21,963 nucleotides of DNA from JBEIJQ01 sp040380145 (GTDB lineage Bacteria; Bacteroidota; Bacteroidia; Chitinophagales; Saprospiraceae). Below the pieces are notes generated by a model. The model saw nothing but the letters and a program-made list of their open reading frames with translations, was not told where the DNA came from and did not search any database. A program made the position numbers and the translations under genes. Location of the stretch: assembly GCA_040380145.1 (NCBI GenBank), contig JBEIJQ010000035.1:1-21963 (forward strand), read 5' to 3'. Of this stretch, positions 1 to 7,592 are shown piece by piece (position 1 is the stretch's first letter; every line of letters begins with the position of its first letter).

Positions 1-508
1 GATCCAATCGGATCAGAAAAGCGCTGCGCAAAGCCCCTTGGTGGCCCGACAAACCACCGAAAAAGCCGCTCAGCATACCGCCGGGCACCAAAAGCGCCGG
101 AGGAAAAGTCAGGTTTTTCAATCTCGGGACCACGTCGAATGCCACAAAGAAAAGGATCAGTACGGCCATCACGACCTTGAGCGGCGTGGTCTTGCCGGTG
201 AGGCCGAAAAGTTCATAGGTCCAAACTTCGCCAATCGCCAACCATGCCAAGACAAACGCGCCGACCAAAGCGCCCAAAACGGAAGGTATGCCAAAGCGCA
301 ATACCAGATCTCGTCGTGCGTTCCTGCCCAGCAGCGAAAGTTTGAACAGATTGTTGGCCAAATGCACCACGCCGGTGAGCGCCACGGCCACTTCGGCCTC
401 GAAAAAAACGGCGAACACCGGCGTGAGCAAAGTGCCCAGTCCGAAACCCGAAAACAAGGTCAGCAGAGCAGCGACAGACGCCACGGTGCAGATCAGCAAA
501 AAGGTCAT
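1..508 (-). CDS. TauE/SafE family membrane permease (partial, N-terminal 169 residues)
   Basis: This reading frame begins at ATG (506-508 on the minus strand) and stays open through the left edge, so only the N-terminal part is present. The translation starts MTFLLICTVASVAALLTLFS and is strongly hydrophobic. The segment FSGFGLGTLLTPVF (about residues 19-32) and the later LSGFFGGLSGHQGALR (about 146-161) are the two repeated half-motifs typical of the TauE/SafE family. These are inner-membrane permeases proposed to export sulfite, sulfonates or other small anions; the substrate cannot be told here. The visible part holds about four membrane helices, whereas full proteins usually have seven or eight in about 250 residues. 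The start lies 25 bases after the stop of the upstream oxygenase gene on the same strand, so the two are probably co-transcribed. The family call is firm and the substrate is unknown. Confidence 0.86.
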   Translation of the reverse strand, partial: MTFLLICTVASVAALLTLFSGFGLGTLLTPVFAVFFEAEVAVALTGVVHLANNLFKLSLLGRNARRDLVLRFGIPSVLGALVGAFVLAWLAIGEVWTYELFGLTGKTTPLKVVMAVLILFFVAFDVVPRLKNLTFPPALLVPGGMLSGFFGGLSGHQGALRSAFLIRLD

Positions 509-533
509 GCGCGGATCGGGCGGGACGGGTGCG

Positions 534-1487
534 TTATTTTTTCAGACCGATCTCCCGCAGGCGCTCGTCGAGGTAATCGCCGGCCGTGGTCGGTTCGTAC
601 GCCAAGGGATACTCCGCCGTCACGCACTTGGGCAGACAGGTCAGGTCCATGGCCGAAATCGGGTGCAGGAAAAAAGGAATCGACAGTCGCGCGACATGCC
701 ACAGTTCGCGGGGCGGGTTCACCACGCGGTGGGTGGTGGATTTGAGGTAGTTGTTGGTCAGGCGCTGGAGCATATCGCCCACATTCACCACGATGGCATC
801 GCCGGTGGCGCGGATGTCCTGCCACTTGTCTTCTTTGGTCAGCAGTTGCAGACCGTCCGCCGATGCGCCCACGAGGAGAGTGATGAGGTTGATGTCTTCG
901 TGCTGCTCGGCGCGGATGGCCGATTTCGGTTCCTCGGTGATGGGCGGGTAATGGATGGCCCGCAGGATGCTGTTGCCATCCTCGATCTTGTTCTCGAAGT
1001 AATCCTCGGGCAGTTCGAGGTGAATGGCGATGGCGCGGAGAAGTTGTCCGCCGCTGGCCTCAAAAGCCTTGTAGAGGCGGCTGCCCAGATCGTGGAATTC
1101 GGGCACTTCGTCCACGCGCACATTGTCGGGGTACTCGGCCTTGTTGGGGTGACCGGCGGGCACTTCCTGTCCGATCTGGAAAAACTCCTTCAGGTCGCCG
1201 ACATTGCTCTGCTTGGCGTGCTCGGTGCCGAAAGAAGTATAGCCCCGCTGGCCGGCCATGCTTTTGAGCTCGTAACGCTTTTTGGTGGCGGTATCGTGGT
1301 GAAAAAAACGGTTGGCGGCCGTGTAGAAATCATCGATCAATTGACGGGGGATGCCGTGCCCCACCACGCCCACGAAACCGACCTCGTGGAAGGCCTTGCC
1401 CAGTTGGCGGACAAATTCCCGACGCGTTTCGGCGTCTCCATGGGTGAACTGCGAAAGATCTACGGTTGGAATGCCTGTTGCAGCCAT
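534..1487 (-). CDS. Isopenicillin N synthase-like 2-oxoglutarate/Fe(II) dioxygenase
   Basis: The 317-residue protein has the usual length and layout of plant-like 2OG-Fe(II) oxygenases. The N-terminal DIOX_N part covers about residues 5-115, with IPTVDLSQF at 6-14 and GFVGVVGHGIP at 37-47. The C-terminal jelly-roll catalytic domain covers about 175-275. The iron ligands are visible as H196 and D198 in EQHEDINLITLL and H253 in THRVVNPP. R267-L-S269 in ARLSIPFFLHP is the RxS motif that binds 2-oxoglutarate. The enzyme should be cytoplasmic and should couple 2OG decarboxylation to oxidation of an unknown small molecule. Bacterial members are often annotated simply as isopenicillin N synthase family; penicillin synthesis is not implied. 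The ATG at 1487 places the conserved IPTVDLS motif at the usual distance from the start. It is followed at 25 bases by the TauE/SafE permease, so a link between the enzyme's product and export is possible but unproven. Confidence 0.94.
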   Translation of the reverse strand: MAATGIPTVDLSQFTHGDAETRREFVRQLGKAFHEVGFVGVVGHGIPRQLIDDFYTAANRFFHHDTATKKRYELKSMAGQRGYTSFGTEHAKQSNVGDLKEFFQIGQEVPAGHPNKAEYPDNVRVDEVPEFHDLGSRLYKAFEASGGQLLRAIAIHLELPEDYFENKIEDGNSILRAIHYPPITEEPKSAIRAEQHEDINLITLLVGASADGLQLLTKEDKWQDIRATGDAIVVNVGDMLQRLTNNYLKSTTHRVVNPPRELWHVARLSIPFFLHPISAMDLTCLPKCVTAEYPLAYEPTTAGDYLDERLREIGLKK

Positions 1488-1542
1488 GATGCAAAATTTA
1501 AGGGTGAACTGATAGAAAGGTGCCAGAGTCTTTATTGCGGGG

Positions 1543-1550
1543 CAAAATTA
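1543..1550 (-). promoter_or_regulatory. Candidate Bacteroidota -7 element for the oxygenase gene
   Basis: Read on the minus strand this is TAATTTTG, a full match to the TAnnTTTG -7 element of Bacteroidota primary-sigma promoters. It lies 55 bases before the ATG at 1487. The nearest upstream TTG (plus-strand CAA at 1577-1579) is 26 bases away, longer than the usual 17-23, so the -33 part is weak. It partly interleaves with the divergent plus-strand element at 1565-1572. Confidence 0.4.
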
Positions 1551-1564
1551 GGAAAAAGACGGCT

Positions 1565-1572
1565 TATCTTTG
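1565..1572 (+). promoter_or_regulatory. Candidate Bacteroidota -7 element for the small membrane protein gene
   Basis: The sequence TATCTTTG matches TAnnTTTG exactly and ends 19 bases before the ATG at 1592, giving a short leader typical of this phylum. A TTG lies at 1535-1537, but the 27-base spacer is longer than normal. The stretch 1488-1591 is therefore a divergent promoter region. Confidence 0.4.
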
Positions 1573-1591
1573 CGCCCAAAACCGTTCAAAA

Positions 1592-1897
1592 ATGCAGATC
1601 GCGCTGATAGTCGGGTGTATCGCGGCGTTCGTCGCCATCCTCGCGCTCAACATTTATTTCCGGACAAAAGTCTTGCGCAGCTACCGCACCCTGTTCCGCA
1701 ACCGGGTCTATTTCGAGACCGCACATTTTTTCGACCGACAACGGATGGAAAACGAGGTGATGAGCAGGTATCCGGAATTCCGGCAGGACATCGAGACTTT
1801 CCGCGACAACATCCTGTTCTCGCTGAAATGTGCCGGCGCCCTGATTCTCACGATTACGGTCCTCGCTTCGGCACTGATCTATTGGCCCAGCAACTGA
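1592..1897 (+). CDS. Small two-helix membrane protein of unknown function
   Basis: I do not recognise this 101-residue protein. It starts MQIALIVGCIAAFVAILALN and has one hydrophobic helix at about residues 3-23. A basic, polar middle follows (about 24-78, including FETAHFFDRQRMENEVMSRY). A second helix lies at about 79-97 and the tail is short (YWPSN). It should sit in the inner membrane with the charged middle on one side. The ATG at 1592 was chosen over a possible start at 1520. It places a hydrophobic helix at the N-terminus and follows a TAnnTTTG element at a sensible distance, whereas the 1520 version adds a basic, unlikely extension across that element. The stop is 28 bases before hemC, so the two could be co-transcribed, although a T/A palindrome lies between them. 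No enzymatic motif is visible. Confidence 0.7.
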   Translation: MQIALIVGCIAAFVAILALNIYFRTKVLRSYRTLFRNRVYFETAHFFDRQRMENEVMSRYPEFRQDIETFRDNILFSLKCAGALILTITVLASALIYWPSN

Positions 1898-1912
1898 TTT
1901 TTTTCGAAAAAA
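1898..1912 (+). terminator. A/T palindrome after the small membrane protein gene
   Basis: TTTTTTTCGAAAAAA follows directly after the TGA at 1895-1897. Its inner 14 bases form a perfect palindrome, but with no GC stem it would be a weak hairpin. It could be a weak processing or termination signal, or just part of an A/T-rich gap. A near-identical T-run/A-run follows hemC. Confidence 0.25.
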
Positions 1913-1925
1913 GACACTTCCAACC

Positions 1926-2837
1926 ATGAAAATAATTTTGGGCACCCGGGGCAGCCAACTGGCCCTTTGGCAGGCGGAATTCACCAAAGGCGAATTGGAA
2001 AAGGCGGGCGCCGAAGTGGAGCTGCGCATCATCAAGACCAAAGGCGACCAGATCCAGCACCTGAGCTTCGACAAGATCGAGGGCAAGGGATTTTTCACCA
2101 AAGAATTGGAAGACGCGCTGCTGGCCGGCGAGATCGATCTGGCCGTCCATTCGATGAAGGACATGCCGACGGCACAACCGGAAGGCCTGATGCTGGCGGG
2201 TGTCTCGGCCCGCGAAACCCCCTCCGACTGGCTGCTCGTGCGACCGGACGCCGTGGATGCCGGCCAAATCTGGCGGCTCCGGGAAGGCGCCGTCGTGGGC
2301 ACTTCCAGTGCACGGCGCAAAGCGCTTTTCCGCGCTTTCCGGCCCGATGTGCGGTTTATCGACATCCGCGGGAACGTGCCAACCCGGGTGGGCAAGCTCG
2401 ACTCCCGCGAGGTGGACGCCGTCCTGCTGGCCGGGGCAGGCCTCACGCGTCTGGGTCTCGACCTGTCGGCGTACGAAAAAATCGCCCTCCACCCCAAAGA
2501 ATTCGTGCCCGCTCCCGCCCAAGGCGTCTTGGCATGGCAGGTGCGACGGGAAGACCTGCCCTTGCGGGCTTTTCTGAAAAAGATCCACCATCCGGAGGTC
2601 TCCCGCCTCACCAATGTGGAACGCAAAGCGCTCCAATTGCTGGGCGGAGGCTGCCAAATGCCCGTGGGGGTCTATTGCGAACGCGACCAGATGGGACATT
2701 ACCACGCCTTTGCCGCCGCCGCCGACACTTGGGACGGTCCCCTCCGCCGCGCACGGCTGTCCTCATCCACCACGGCCAACCTCGCCGAACGATTGGTGGC
2801 TCAACTCACGGCCGCACGGGCCGAAACGATGGGTTGA
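1926..2837 (+). CDS. hemC: Hydroxymethylbilane synthase (porphobilinogen deaminase)
   Basis: The enzyme joins four porphobilinogen molecules into hydroxymethylbilane in the cytoplasm, the step before uroporphyrinogen III in haem and sirohaem synthesis. The 303-residue length is normal. Visible hallmarks are ILGTRGSQLALWQA near the N-terminus (residues 4-17), LAVHSMKDMP at 72-81 with the catalytic Asp at D79, VGTSSARR at 124-131, DIRGNVPTR at 146-154, and LLGGGCQMPVG at 238-248. C243 in the last motif is the attachment site of the dipyrromethane cofactor. The start MKIILGTRGS matches the family's usual N-terminus. No other haem-synthesis gene is present in the window, so this is an isolated hemC. 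It lies 28 bases after a small membrane protein gene and 130 bases before an ABC-F gene on the same strand. The identification is secure. Confidence 0.98.
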   Translation: MKIILGTRGSQLALWQAEFTKGELEKAGAEVELRIIKTKGDQIQHLSFDKIEGKGFFTKELEDALLAGEIDLAVHSMKDMPTAQPEGLMLAGVSARETPSDWLLVRPDAVDAGQIWRLREGAVVGTSSARRKALFRAFRPDVRFIDIRGNVPTRVGKLDSREVDAVLLAGAGLTRLGLDLSAYEKIALHPKEFVPAPAQGVLAWQVRREDLPLRAFLKKIHHPEVSRLTNVERKALQLLGGGCQMPVGVYCERDQMGHYHAFAAAADTWDGPLRRARLSSSTTANLAERLVAQLTAARAETMG

Positions 2838-2872
2838 GCGCTTTTCGCCCCGCCTACCCGACCGTTGCCTCG

Positions 2873-2888
2873 TTTTTTTCAGAAAAAA
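2873..2888 (+). terminator. A/T hairpin after hemC
   Basis: A run of seven T, then CAG, then six A forms a GC-free inverted repeat 35 bases after the hemC stop. The same T-run/A-run form occurs after the preceding gene. It is a plausible but weak terminator or pause site. Confidence 0.25.
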
Positions 2889-2889
2889 T

Positions 2890-2967
2890 CAATACATTTC
2901 TAAAATATAGTTTTTTAAAAAAAGTCCACTTTTTTATTTTTTTTAAAAAACACAATCCAAAAGCGTT
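2890..2967 (+). promoter_or_regulatory. A/T-only leader with inverted repeat before the ABC-F gene
   Basis: This stretch is almost pure A/T in a GC-rich neighbourhood. At about 2911-2951 it contains an imperfect inverted repeat whose outer arms are GTTTTTTAAAAAAA and its complement. The inner core reads AAAAAAGTCCACTTTTTT. It contains no ATG, so no conventional leader peptide is visible. It may hold the promoter of the ABC-F gene, a terminator of hemC, or both. No TAnnTTTG element is seen in it. Confidence 0.35.
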
Positions 2968-4926
2968 TTGATCGCCCTTTCCAACATACGCATACAATAT
3001 GGGGGCCGCGTGGTCCTCGACAATGTGAGCACCACGATCGGTCCGCGCGACCGCATCGGGCTCGTCGGCCGCAACGGCGCCGGGAAATCTACCCTGATGA
3101 AGGTGATCGCCGGGCATATCCGCACTTTCGAGGGCGGACTTTCCCTGCCCACCGCCGCCCGGATCGGTTTTCTGCACCAGGACATGAACATACCCAAGGG
3201 AAAAAGCGTCATCGAAGAGACCATGACGGCCTTCGAAGAAGTGCTCGAACTGGAAAACCGCCTCGCTTCGATCCAGCGCGAACTCGAACGGCGCGACGAT
3301 TACGAGAGCAAGGGGTACATGGACCTGCTCAACGACTTTTCGGATGCCGAAGAGCGTTTCCGTCACCTCGGCGGCGCCACCATGCACGCCGACGCCGAGC
3401 GAATCCTCAGCGGCCTCGGTTTCAAGGTCAAAGACTTCGGGCGGCTCACCGACGAGTTCAGCGGCGGTTGGCAGATGCGCGTGGAACTGGCCAAAATGCT
3501 GCTCCAAAAACCCGAATACCTGCTGCTCGACGAACCCACCAACCACCTCGACATCGAGTCCATCATCTGGCTCGAAGGGTTCCTCAAAGATTACGAAGGA
3601 GCCGTGGTGGTCATCTCGCACGACCGCACTTTCCTCGACAATGTGACCAAGCGCACACTGGAAATCGAGCTCGGCCGCCTCTCGGATTACAAGGCCCCCT
3701 ACAGCCTGTACCTCGAACTGCGGGCCGACCGGCGCGAAAAAATGGAATCGGCCTACGCCAACCAACAGCAAAAAATCGCCCAGACCGAGCGGCTGATCGA
3801 AAAATTCCGCGCCAAGGCCACCAAGGCCAAAATGGCCCAGTCGCTGATCAAACAGCTCGACCGGATGGACCGGCTGGAGCTGCAAGAAGAAGATACCTCC
3901 TCGATGCGCCTGCGGTTTCCGCCCGCCCCGCGCTGCGGCGACATCGCCGTGCAGATCGAAGGACTGAGCAAGAGTTACGGCGACCTCCAAGTACTCGACC
4001 ACATCGATTTCCAACTCGACCGCGGAGAACGCGTGGCTTTTGTGGGCAAAAACGGAGAGGGAAAAACCACTCTCGCCAAGATCATCCTCGGCCTCGAAGC
4101 AGCCCAAGGATCCCTCAAGTTGGGCCACAATGTGAGCATCGGCTACTACGCCCAAAACCAGTCAGACGCGCTGCACGGCTCGCTCACCGTGCTGCAGACG
4201 ATCGAACAGGGCGCGCCGCCCGAAATGCGCCCCCGCCTGCGCAATATCCTGGGTTCCTTCCTTTTCAGCGGCGAAGACGCGGACAAAAAAGTATCGGTCC
4301 TTTCCGGCGGCGAACGGGCCCGGTTGGCCCTGGCCTGTCTGCTCCTGAAACCCATCAACCTCTTGGTGTTGGACGAACCGACCAACCACCTCGACATGAT
4401 TTCCAAGGAGGTGCTCAAGGAAGCGATCCTGCAATACGACGGGGCATTGATCGTGGTTTCGCACGACCGCGACTTCCTAACGGATCTGTGCGGCCGAACC
4501 GTCGAGTTCCGCAACCGCAAGTTGCACAACTACCTCGGCGACATCCAGTACTTCTTGGAAAAACGCAACTACGACGACCTTCGCGCCGTCAGCCTCGGCA
4601 CGCAAAACAACAAAGCCACCGCAGCAGCGGCCGCTACGCAGCAGCAGCCGTCCGGAAACGGCGCGCAGAAATCCGCCCCCCGTGTGCTGGACGCCGAGGA
4701 ACAGAAGGAATTCAAGCGCCGACAACGGATCGTCCAACAAAGCGAAAAACGCATCGAGGAACTGGAGAAGCAGATCCACGATCTCGAGGGACTCATCGCC
4801 GATACGACGCATTTCGGTTCGCCCGCCTACCAAAAAAACCTGGCGGAATACGAGCAGCGGAAAAAAGACCTCGACGCGGAAATGGCCCGTTGGGAAGAAG
4901 CACAGAGCGCCTTGGACGAACTTTGA
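2968..4926 (+). CDS. ABC-F family ATPase (ribosome-associated, Uup/YdiF-like)
   Basis: This 652-residue protein has two ABC ATPase domains in one chain and no membrane segment, which defines the ABC-F family. Domain 1 has Walker A GRNGAGKST (34-42), signature FSGGW (164-168) and Walker B LLLDEPTNHLD (185-195). Domain 2 has Walker A GKNGEGKTT (360-368), signature LSGGE (445-449) and Walker B LLVLDEPTNHLD. The charged linker at about 255-305 (RLIEKFRAKATKAKMAQ) is the segment that reaches the tRNA in the ribosomal E site in characterised ABC-F proteins. The C-terminus adds a Gln/Ala-rich spacer (about 548-572) and a coiled coil (about 575-652). It most likely acts in translation; antibiotic resistance cannot be inferred. 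The start appears to be TTG at 2968, because the result (MIALSNIRIQYGGRVVL) matches the family's N-terminus and no in-frame ATG lies before residue 44. Confidence 0.96.
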   Translation: MIALSNIRIQYGGRVVLDNVSTTIGPRDRIGLVGRNGAGKSTLMKVIAGHIRTFEGGLSLPTAARIGFLHQDMNIPKGKSVIEETMTAFEEVLELENRLASIQRELERRDDYESKGYMDLLNDFSDAEERFRHLGGATMHADAERILSGLGFKVKDFGRLTDEFSGGWQMRVELAKMLLQKPEYLLLDEPTNHLDIESIIWLEGFLKDYEGAVVVISHDRTFLDNVTKRTLEIELGRLSDYKAPYSLYLELRADRREKMESAYANQQQKIAQTERLIEKFRAKATKAKMAQSLIKQLDRMDRLELQEEDTSSMRLRFPPAPRCGDIAVQIEGLSKSYGDLQVLDHIDFQLDRGERVAFVGKNGEGKTTLAKIILGLEAAQGSLKLGHNVSIGYYAQNQSDALHGSLTVLQTIEQGAPPEMRPRLRNILGSFLFSGEDADKKVSVLSGGERARLALACLLLKPINLLVLDEPTNHLDMISKEVLKEAILQYDGALIVVSHDRDFLTDLCGRTVEFRNRKLHNYLGDIQYFLEKRNYDDLRAVSLGTQNNKATAAAAATQQQPSGNGAQKSAPRVLDAEEQKEFKRRQRIVQQSEKRIEELEKQIHDLEGLIADTTHFGSPAYQKNLAEYEQRKKDLDAEMARWEEAQSALDEL

Positions 4927-4929
4927 GCT

Positions 4930-4954
4930 CCGCGTCCGATCAGTCCCGCGTCCG
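4930..4954. repeat. Nine-base direct repeat between ABC-F and receptor genes
   Basis: CCGCGTCCG occurs at 4930-4938 and again at 4946-4954, a 16-base period, between the ABC-F stop and the receptor start. It could be an operator or chance in GC-rich DNA. No promoter element was recognised in this gap. Confidence 0.25.
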
Positions 4955-5033
4955 CACCTGAACAACCGCCGAACATCGGATGTTTTGTGCGTGCATGCAA
5001 ACCACCAACCGCTTTTCGCCCATGACCTCAGCT

Positions 5034-7547
5034 ATGCAGACAGTTTTCGTATCAGGCCGTTCTTGGATCGCCTTTGTTTTGCTTTTTTTCTCCCAAACCG
5101 TTTGGGCCCAACGACCGCCACAGCCCGGACAAGGCGGCGGTGCGCCCCAAGGCCCCCCGCCCACGGGAACCGTCAAAGGCATCGTGTTGGACTCCCTCTC
5201 CTCGGAAGAGATACCTTTCGCCACCATCGCCGTGATTTCCGCCCGCGACTCCAGTGTGGTGGCCGGGGCCATGACCGATGAAAAGGGGCGCTTTTCCATC
5301 GAGATCCCCCGTCCGGGCGGATTTGTGGTGAAAGTGCAGTTCATCGGCTACCGCGATTGGACCTTCGGCCCTTTTCGGCTCACCCCCAAAGACGGGATGG
5401 ACCGCGATTTCGGGCGCATCCTCTTGCAGACCTCCGCCGAGATGCTCCAGGATGTGGTGGTGCAAGCCGATGAAAAAGTGATGATCAACAACATAGACCG
5501 CAAGATTTTCCTGGCGGAAAAATTGGCAGTGGCTACCGGCGGCACCACCGTGGACCTGCTTTCGGCGGTCCCTTCGGTGGATGTGGACATCGACGGCAAT
5601 GTCACCTTGCGCGGCACCGGCAATGTGACCATCCTGATCGACGGCAAACCGGCCTCCATCACGGGCGGCAACCGACAGGCCATCCTCGAACAAATCCCCG
5701 CCAGCAGCGTGGAGCGCATCGAGGTCATCACCAACCCCTCCGCCAAATACGATCCCGACGGCGTTTCGGGCATCATCAACATCGTGCTCAAGAAAAACCG
5801 CCAGCAAGGTCTCAACGGCTCGGTCAGCGCCGGGGCCGGAACCCGCGACAAGTACAACGGCTCCGTGCAACTGGGCTACCGGGAAGGCGCCTGGAATTTC
5901 TTTGTGAACGCCAATACCCGCTGGGAAAACTTTTTCAGTCGAAACGGTTCCTATCGGGAAAATTTCCGGCTCGACGGCGGCCTCCTGAACATCTTCGACC
6001 AAGACGGCAACAACAAAAGCCTGCACTGGTCCAACCTCTTCAAGGCCGGCGTGGAATTTTCCCCCAATAAAAAGACCACCTTCGCGCTCAACGGGACGGC
6101 CGGCCGCACCACCCGCGACGGCGACGAACTGTTGCAGACCCTACTGCTCGACAACGGCGGAAGGCCCGTGAATTTCAGCACCCGCGACGGCCTGTCAGGC
6201 TCGCTCAACCAAAACTACGAGGCCAACGGCTACTTCCGACGCGAGTTCGACAACTCCATGCATTACCTCACTTTCGAAGCGACGCATGCGTACAGCCCGA
6301 GCAACAACGACCGCTTTTACAGCCAAAACGGTTTCGGCGGCGATCTGCTCCCGACGGGGATTTTCAACTGGCAGCACACCATCGACAAGCAATCGTTCAA
6401 CCTGACGACCGTACAGGGCGATTACGCCAAGCCGTTCGGGCAAGTCGCCAACTTGGAAACGGGCCTGAAAGCCATCATCCGCAAGATCGACCAGGATTTC
6501 TTTTCGGAAAGTTTCAACGCGCCGGCCAGCGTCTTTTTGCCAGATGTGCGCCTCAACAACCGCTTCGTTTACGACGAAGCCATCCTGTCCGGCTACGCCA
6601 ATTACGGCCGCTCTTTCGGAAAATTCGGTATGCAGGTAGGTCTGAGGCTCGAACAAGCGCTCACCGAATCCAACCTGATCACCACGGGACAGCGTTTCGT
6701 CAACAACTACTTCAGCTATTTCCCGTCGGTTTTCTTGAAGTATCAGGCCGCCGAAGACCATACCCTGCAATTGGGCTACTCCCGGCGCATCAACCGCCCC
6801 GGCATCGAACAGCTCAATCCCTTCACCGATTATTCGGACACGCTCAACCTGTCGAGGGGCAATCCCTTTGCCCTGCCCGAATACATCAATTCGCTGGATC
6901 TTTCCTGGTCGAGCAACTGGAAGAAGTTTTCATTCCAGCCCTCCGTGTATTTCCGGGTGACGGAAGATATGCTCACGCGCTTTGTGACCATCGACACGGC
7001 GACGCGGGTGAACACGGTCACCTTCCTGAACCTCAACCGGAGCCGCACCGTGGGGATGGATGTGGCCATCACCGGCAATCCGTTCCCGTGGTGGTCGTTC
7101 ACCTGGAGCGCCAGCAATTTCTACGAGACAATCGATGCCGCCAATGTGTCGGCGGGACTTTCCTCAGCCCGTTATACCTGGTCCACGAAGCTCAACACCT
7201 CTTTCAACTACAAGCGCATCGTAGAGCTGCAACTGTCGGGCAGCTACCGTTCGCCCATGGTGCGGCCACAGGGGCAGATGCTGCCGATGTATTTCCTGGA
7301 TGTGGCCGTCACCTGGCGCTTCTGGCAGGGCAAAGGCTCCCTGACCTTGCGCATGGCCGATGTGTTCGACACGCGGGAGTTCAACATCGAGGTGCGCGAC
7401 CCGCTGTTTTCCCGCGACATGAACCGCAAGCGCGAAAGCCAGATCGGCTATATCACCTTCCAATACCGTTTCGGCAAAAACGACCAAAAGCGCAACCGCC
7501 GCAAACAGGAAGAACAGCCCGGCGGCGGCGAAAGGATGGATTTCTGA
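5034..7547 (+). CDS. Outer-membrane receptor with CarboxypepD_reg, plug and OMP_b-brl_3-type barrel
   Basis: The protein is about 837 residues from the ATG at 5034. That start gives a clean signal peptide (residues 1-25, ending QTVWA before Q). ATGs at 4980, 4995 and 5022 are possible but add a Cys/Thr-rich extension. A Pro/Gly/Gln-rich spacer follows. Next comes a carboxypeptidase-regulatory-like domain (about 46-105, GIVLDSLSSEEIPFATIAV to VKVQFIGY). A TonB-receptor plug (about 140-255) includes LLSAVPSVDVDIDGNVTLRG, ILIDGKP and IEVITNPSAKYDPDGVSGII. The rest is a beta barrel rich in alternating aromatic strands. The family is usually annotated as outer-membrane beta-barrel or TonB-dependent receptor; the substrate is unknown. 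The chain ends in a charged tail after the last strand (KNDQKRNRRKQEEQPGGG, then ERMDF), a feature I recall from relatives. No SusD partner is adjacent, so a polysaccharide-utilisation role is not supported. Confidence 0.94.
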   Translation: MQTVFVSGRSWIAFVLLFFSQTVWAQRPPQPGQGGGAPQGPPPTGTVKGIVLDSLSSEEIPFATIAVISARDSSVVAGAMTDEKGRFSIEIPRPGGFVVKVQFIGYRDWTFGPFRLTPKDGMDRDFGRILLQTSAEMLQDVVVQADEKVMINNIDRKIFLAEKLAVATGGTTVDLLSAVPSVDVDIDGNVTLRGTGNVTILIDGKPASITGGNRQAILEQIPASSVERIEVITNPSAKYDPDGVSGIINIVLKKNRQQGLNGSVSAGAGTRDKYNGSVQLGYREGAWNFFVNANTRWENFFSRNGSYRENFRLDGGLLNIFDQDGNNKSLHWSNLFKAGVEFSPNKKTTFALNGTAGRTTRDGDELLQTLLLDNGGRPVNFSTRDGLSGSLNQNYEANGYFRREFDNSMHYLTFEATHAYSPSNNDRFYSQNGFGGDLLPTGIFNWQHTIDKQSFNLTTVQGDYAKPFGQVANLETGLKAIIRKIDQDFFSESFNAPASVFLPDVRLNNRFVYDEAILSGYANYGRSFGKFGMQVGLRLEQALTESNLITTGQRFVNNYFSYFPSVFLKYQAAEDHTLQLGYSRRINRPGIEQLNPFTDYSDTLNLSRGNPFALPEYINSLDLSWSSNWKKFSFQPSVYFRVTEDMLTRFVTIDTATRVNTVTFLNLNRSRTVGMDVAITGNPFPWWSFTWSASNFYETIDAANVSAGLSSARYTWSTKLNTSFNYKRIVELQLSGSYRSPMVRPQGQMLPMYFLDVAVTWRFWQGKGSLTLRMADVFDTREFNIEVRDPLFSRDMNRKRESQIGYITFQYRFGKNDQKRNRRKQEEQPGGGERMDF

Positions 7548-7592
7548 TCGCCGACGAGCGGCCGTGGCACGGAATGGTGCCGACGGGAGAAA

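Noticed and set aside
288..1607. A 439-codon open frame on the plus strand opposite the oxygenase and permease genes
   Set aside because: It is antisense to two clear family members and its translation shows no domain; it follows from the GC-rich third codon positions.
5034..7547. Reading the receptor as a SusC of a polysaccharide-utilisation locus
   Set aside because: No SusD-like gene or glycoside hydrolase cluster is next to it, and the barrel resembles the OMP_b-brl_3 type.
7566..7581. Hairpin GGCAC/GTGCC between the receptor and exonuclease genes
   Set aside because: The stem is only 5 bp and no T-run follows on either strand, so I did not list it as a terminator.
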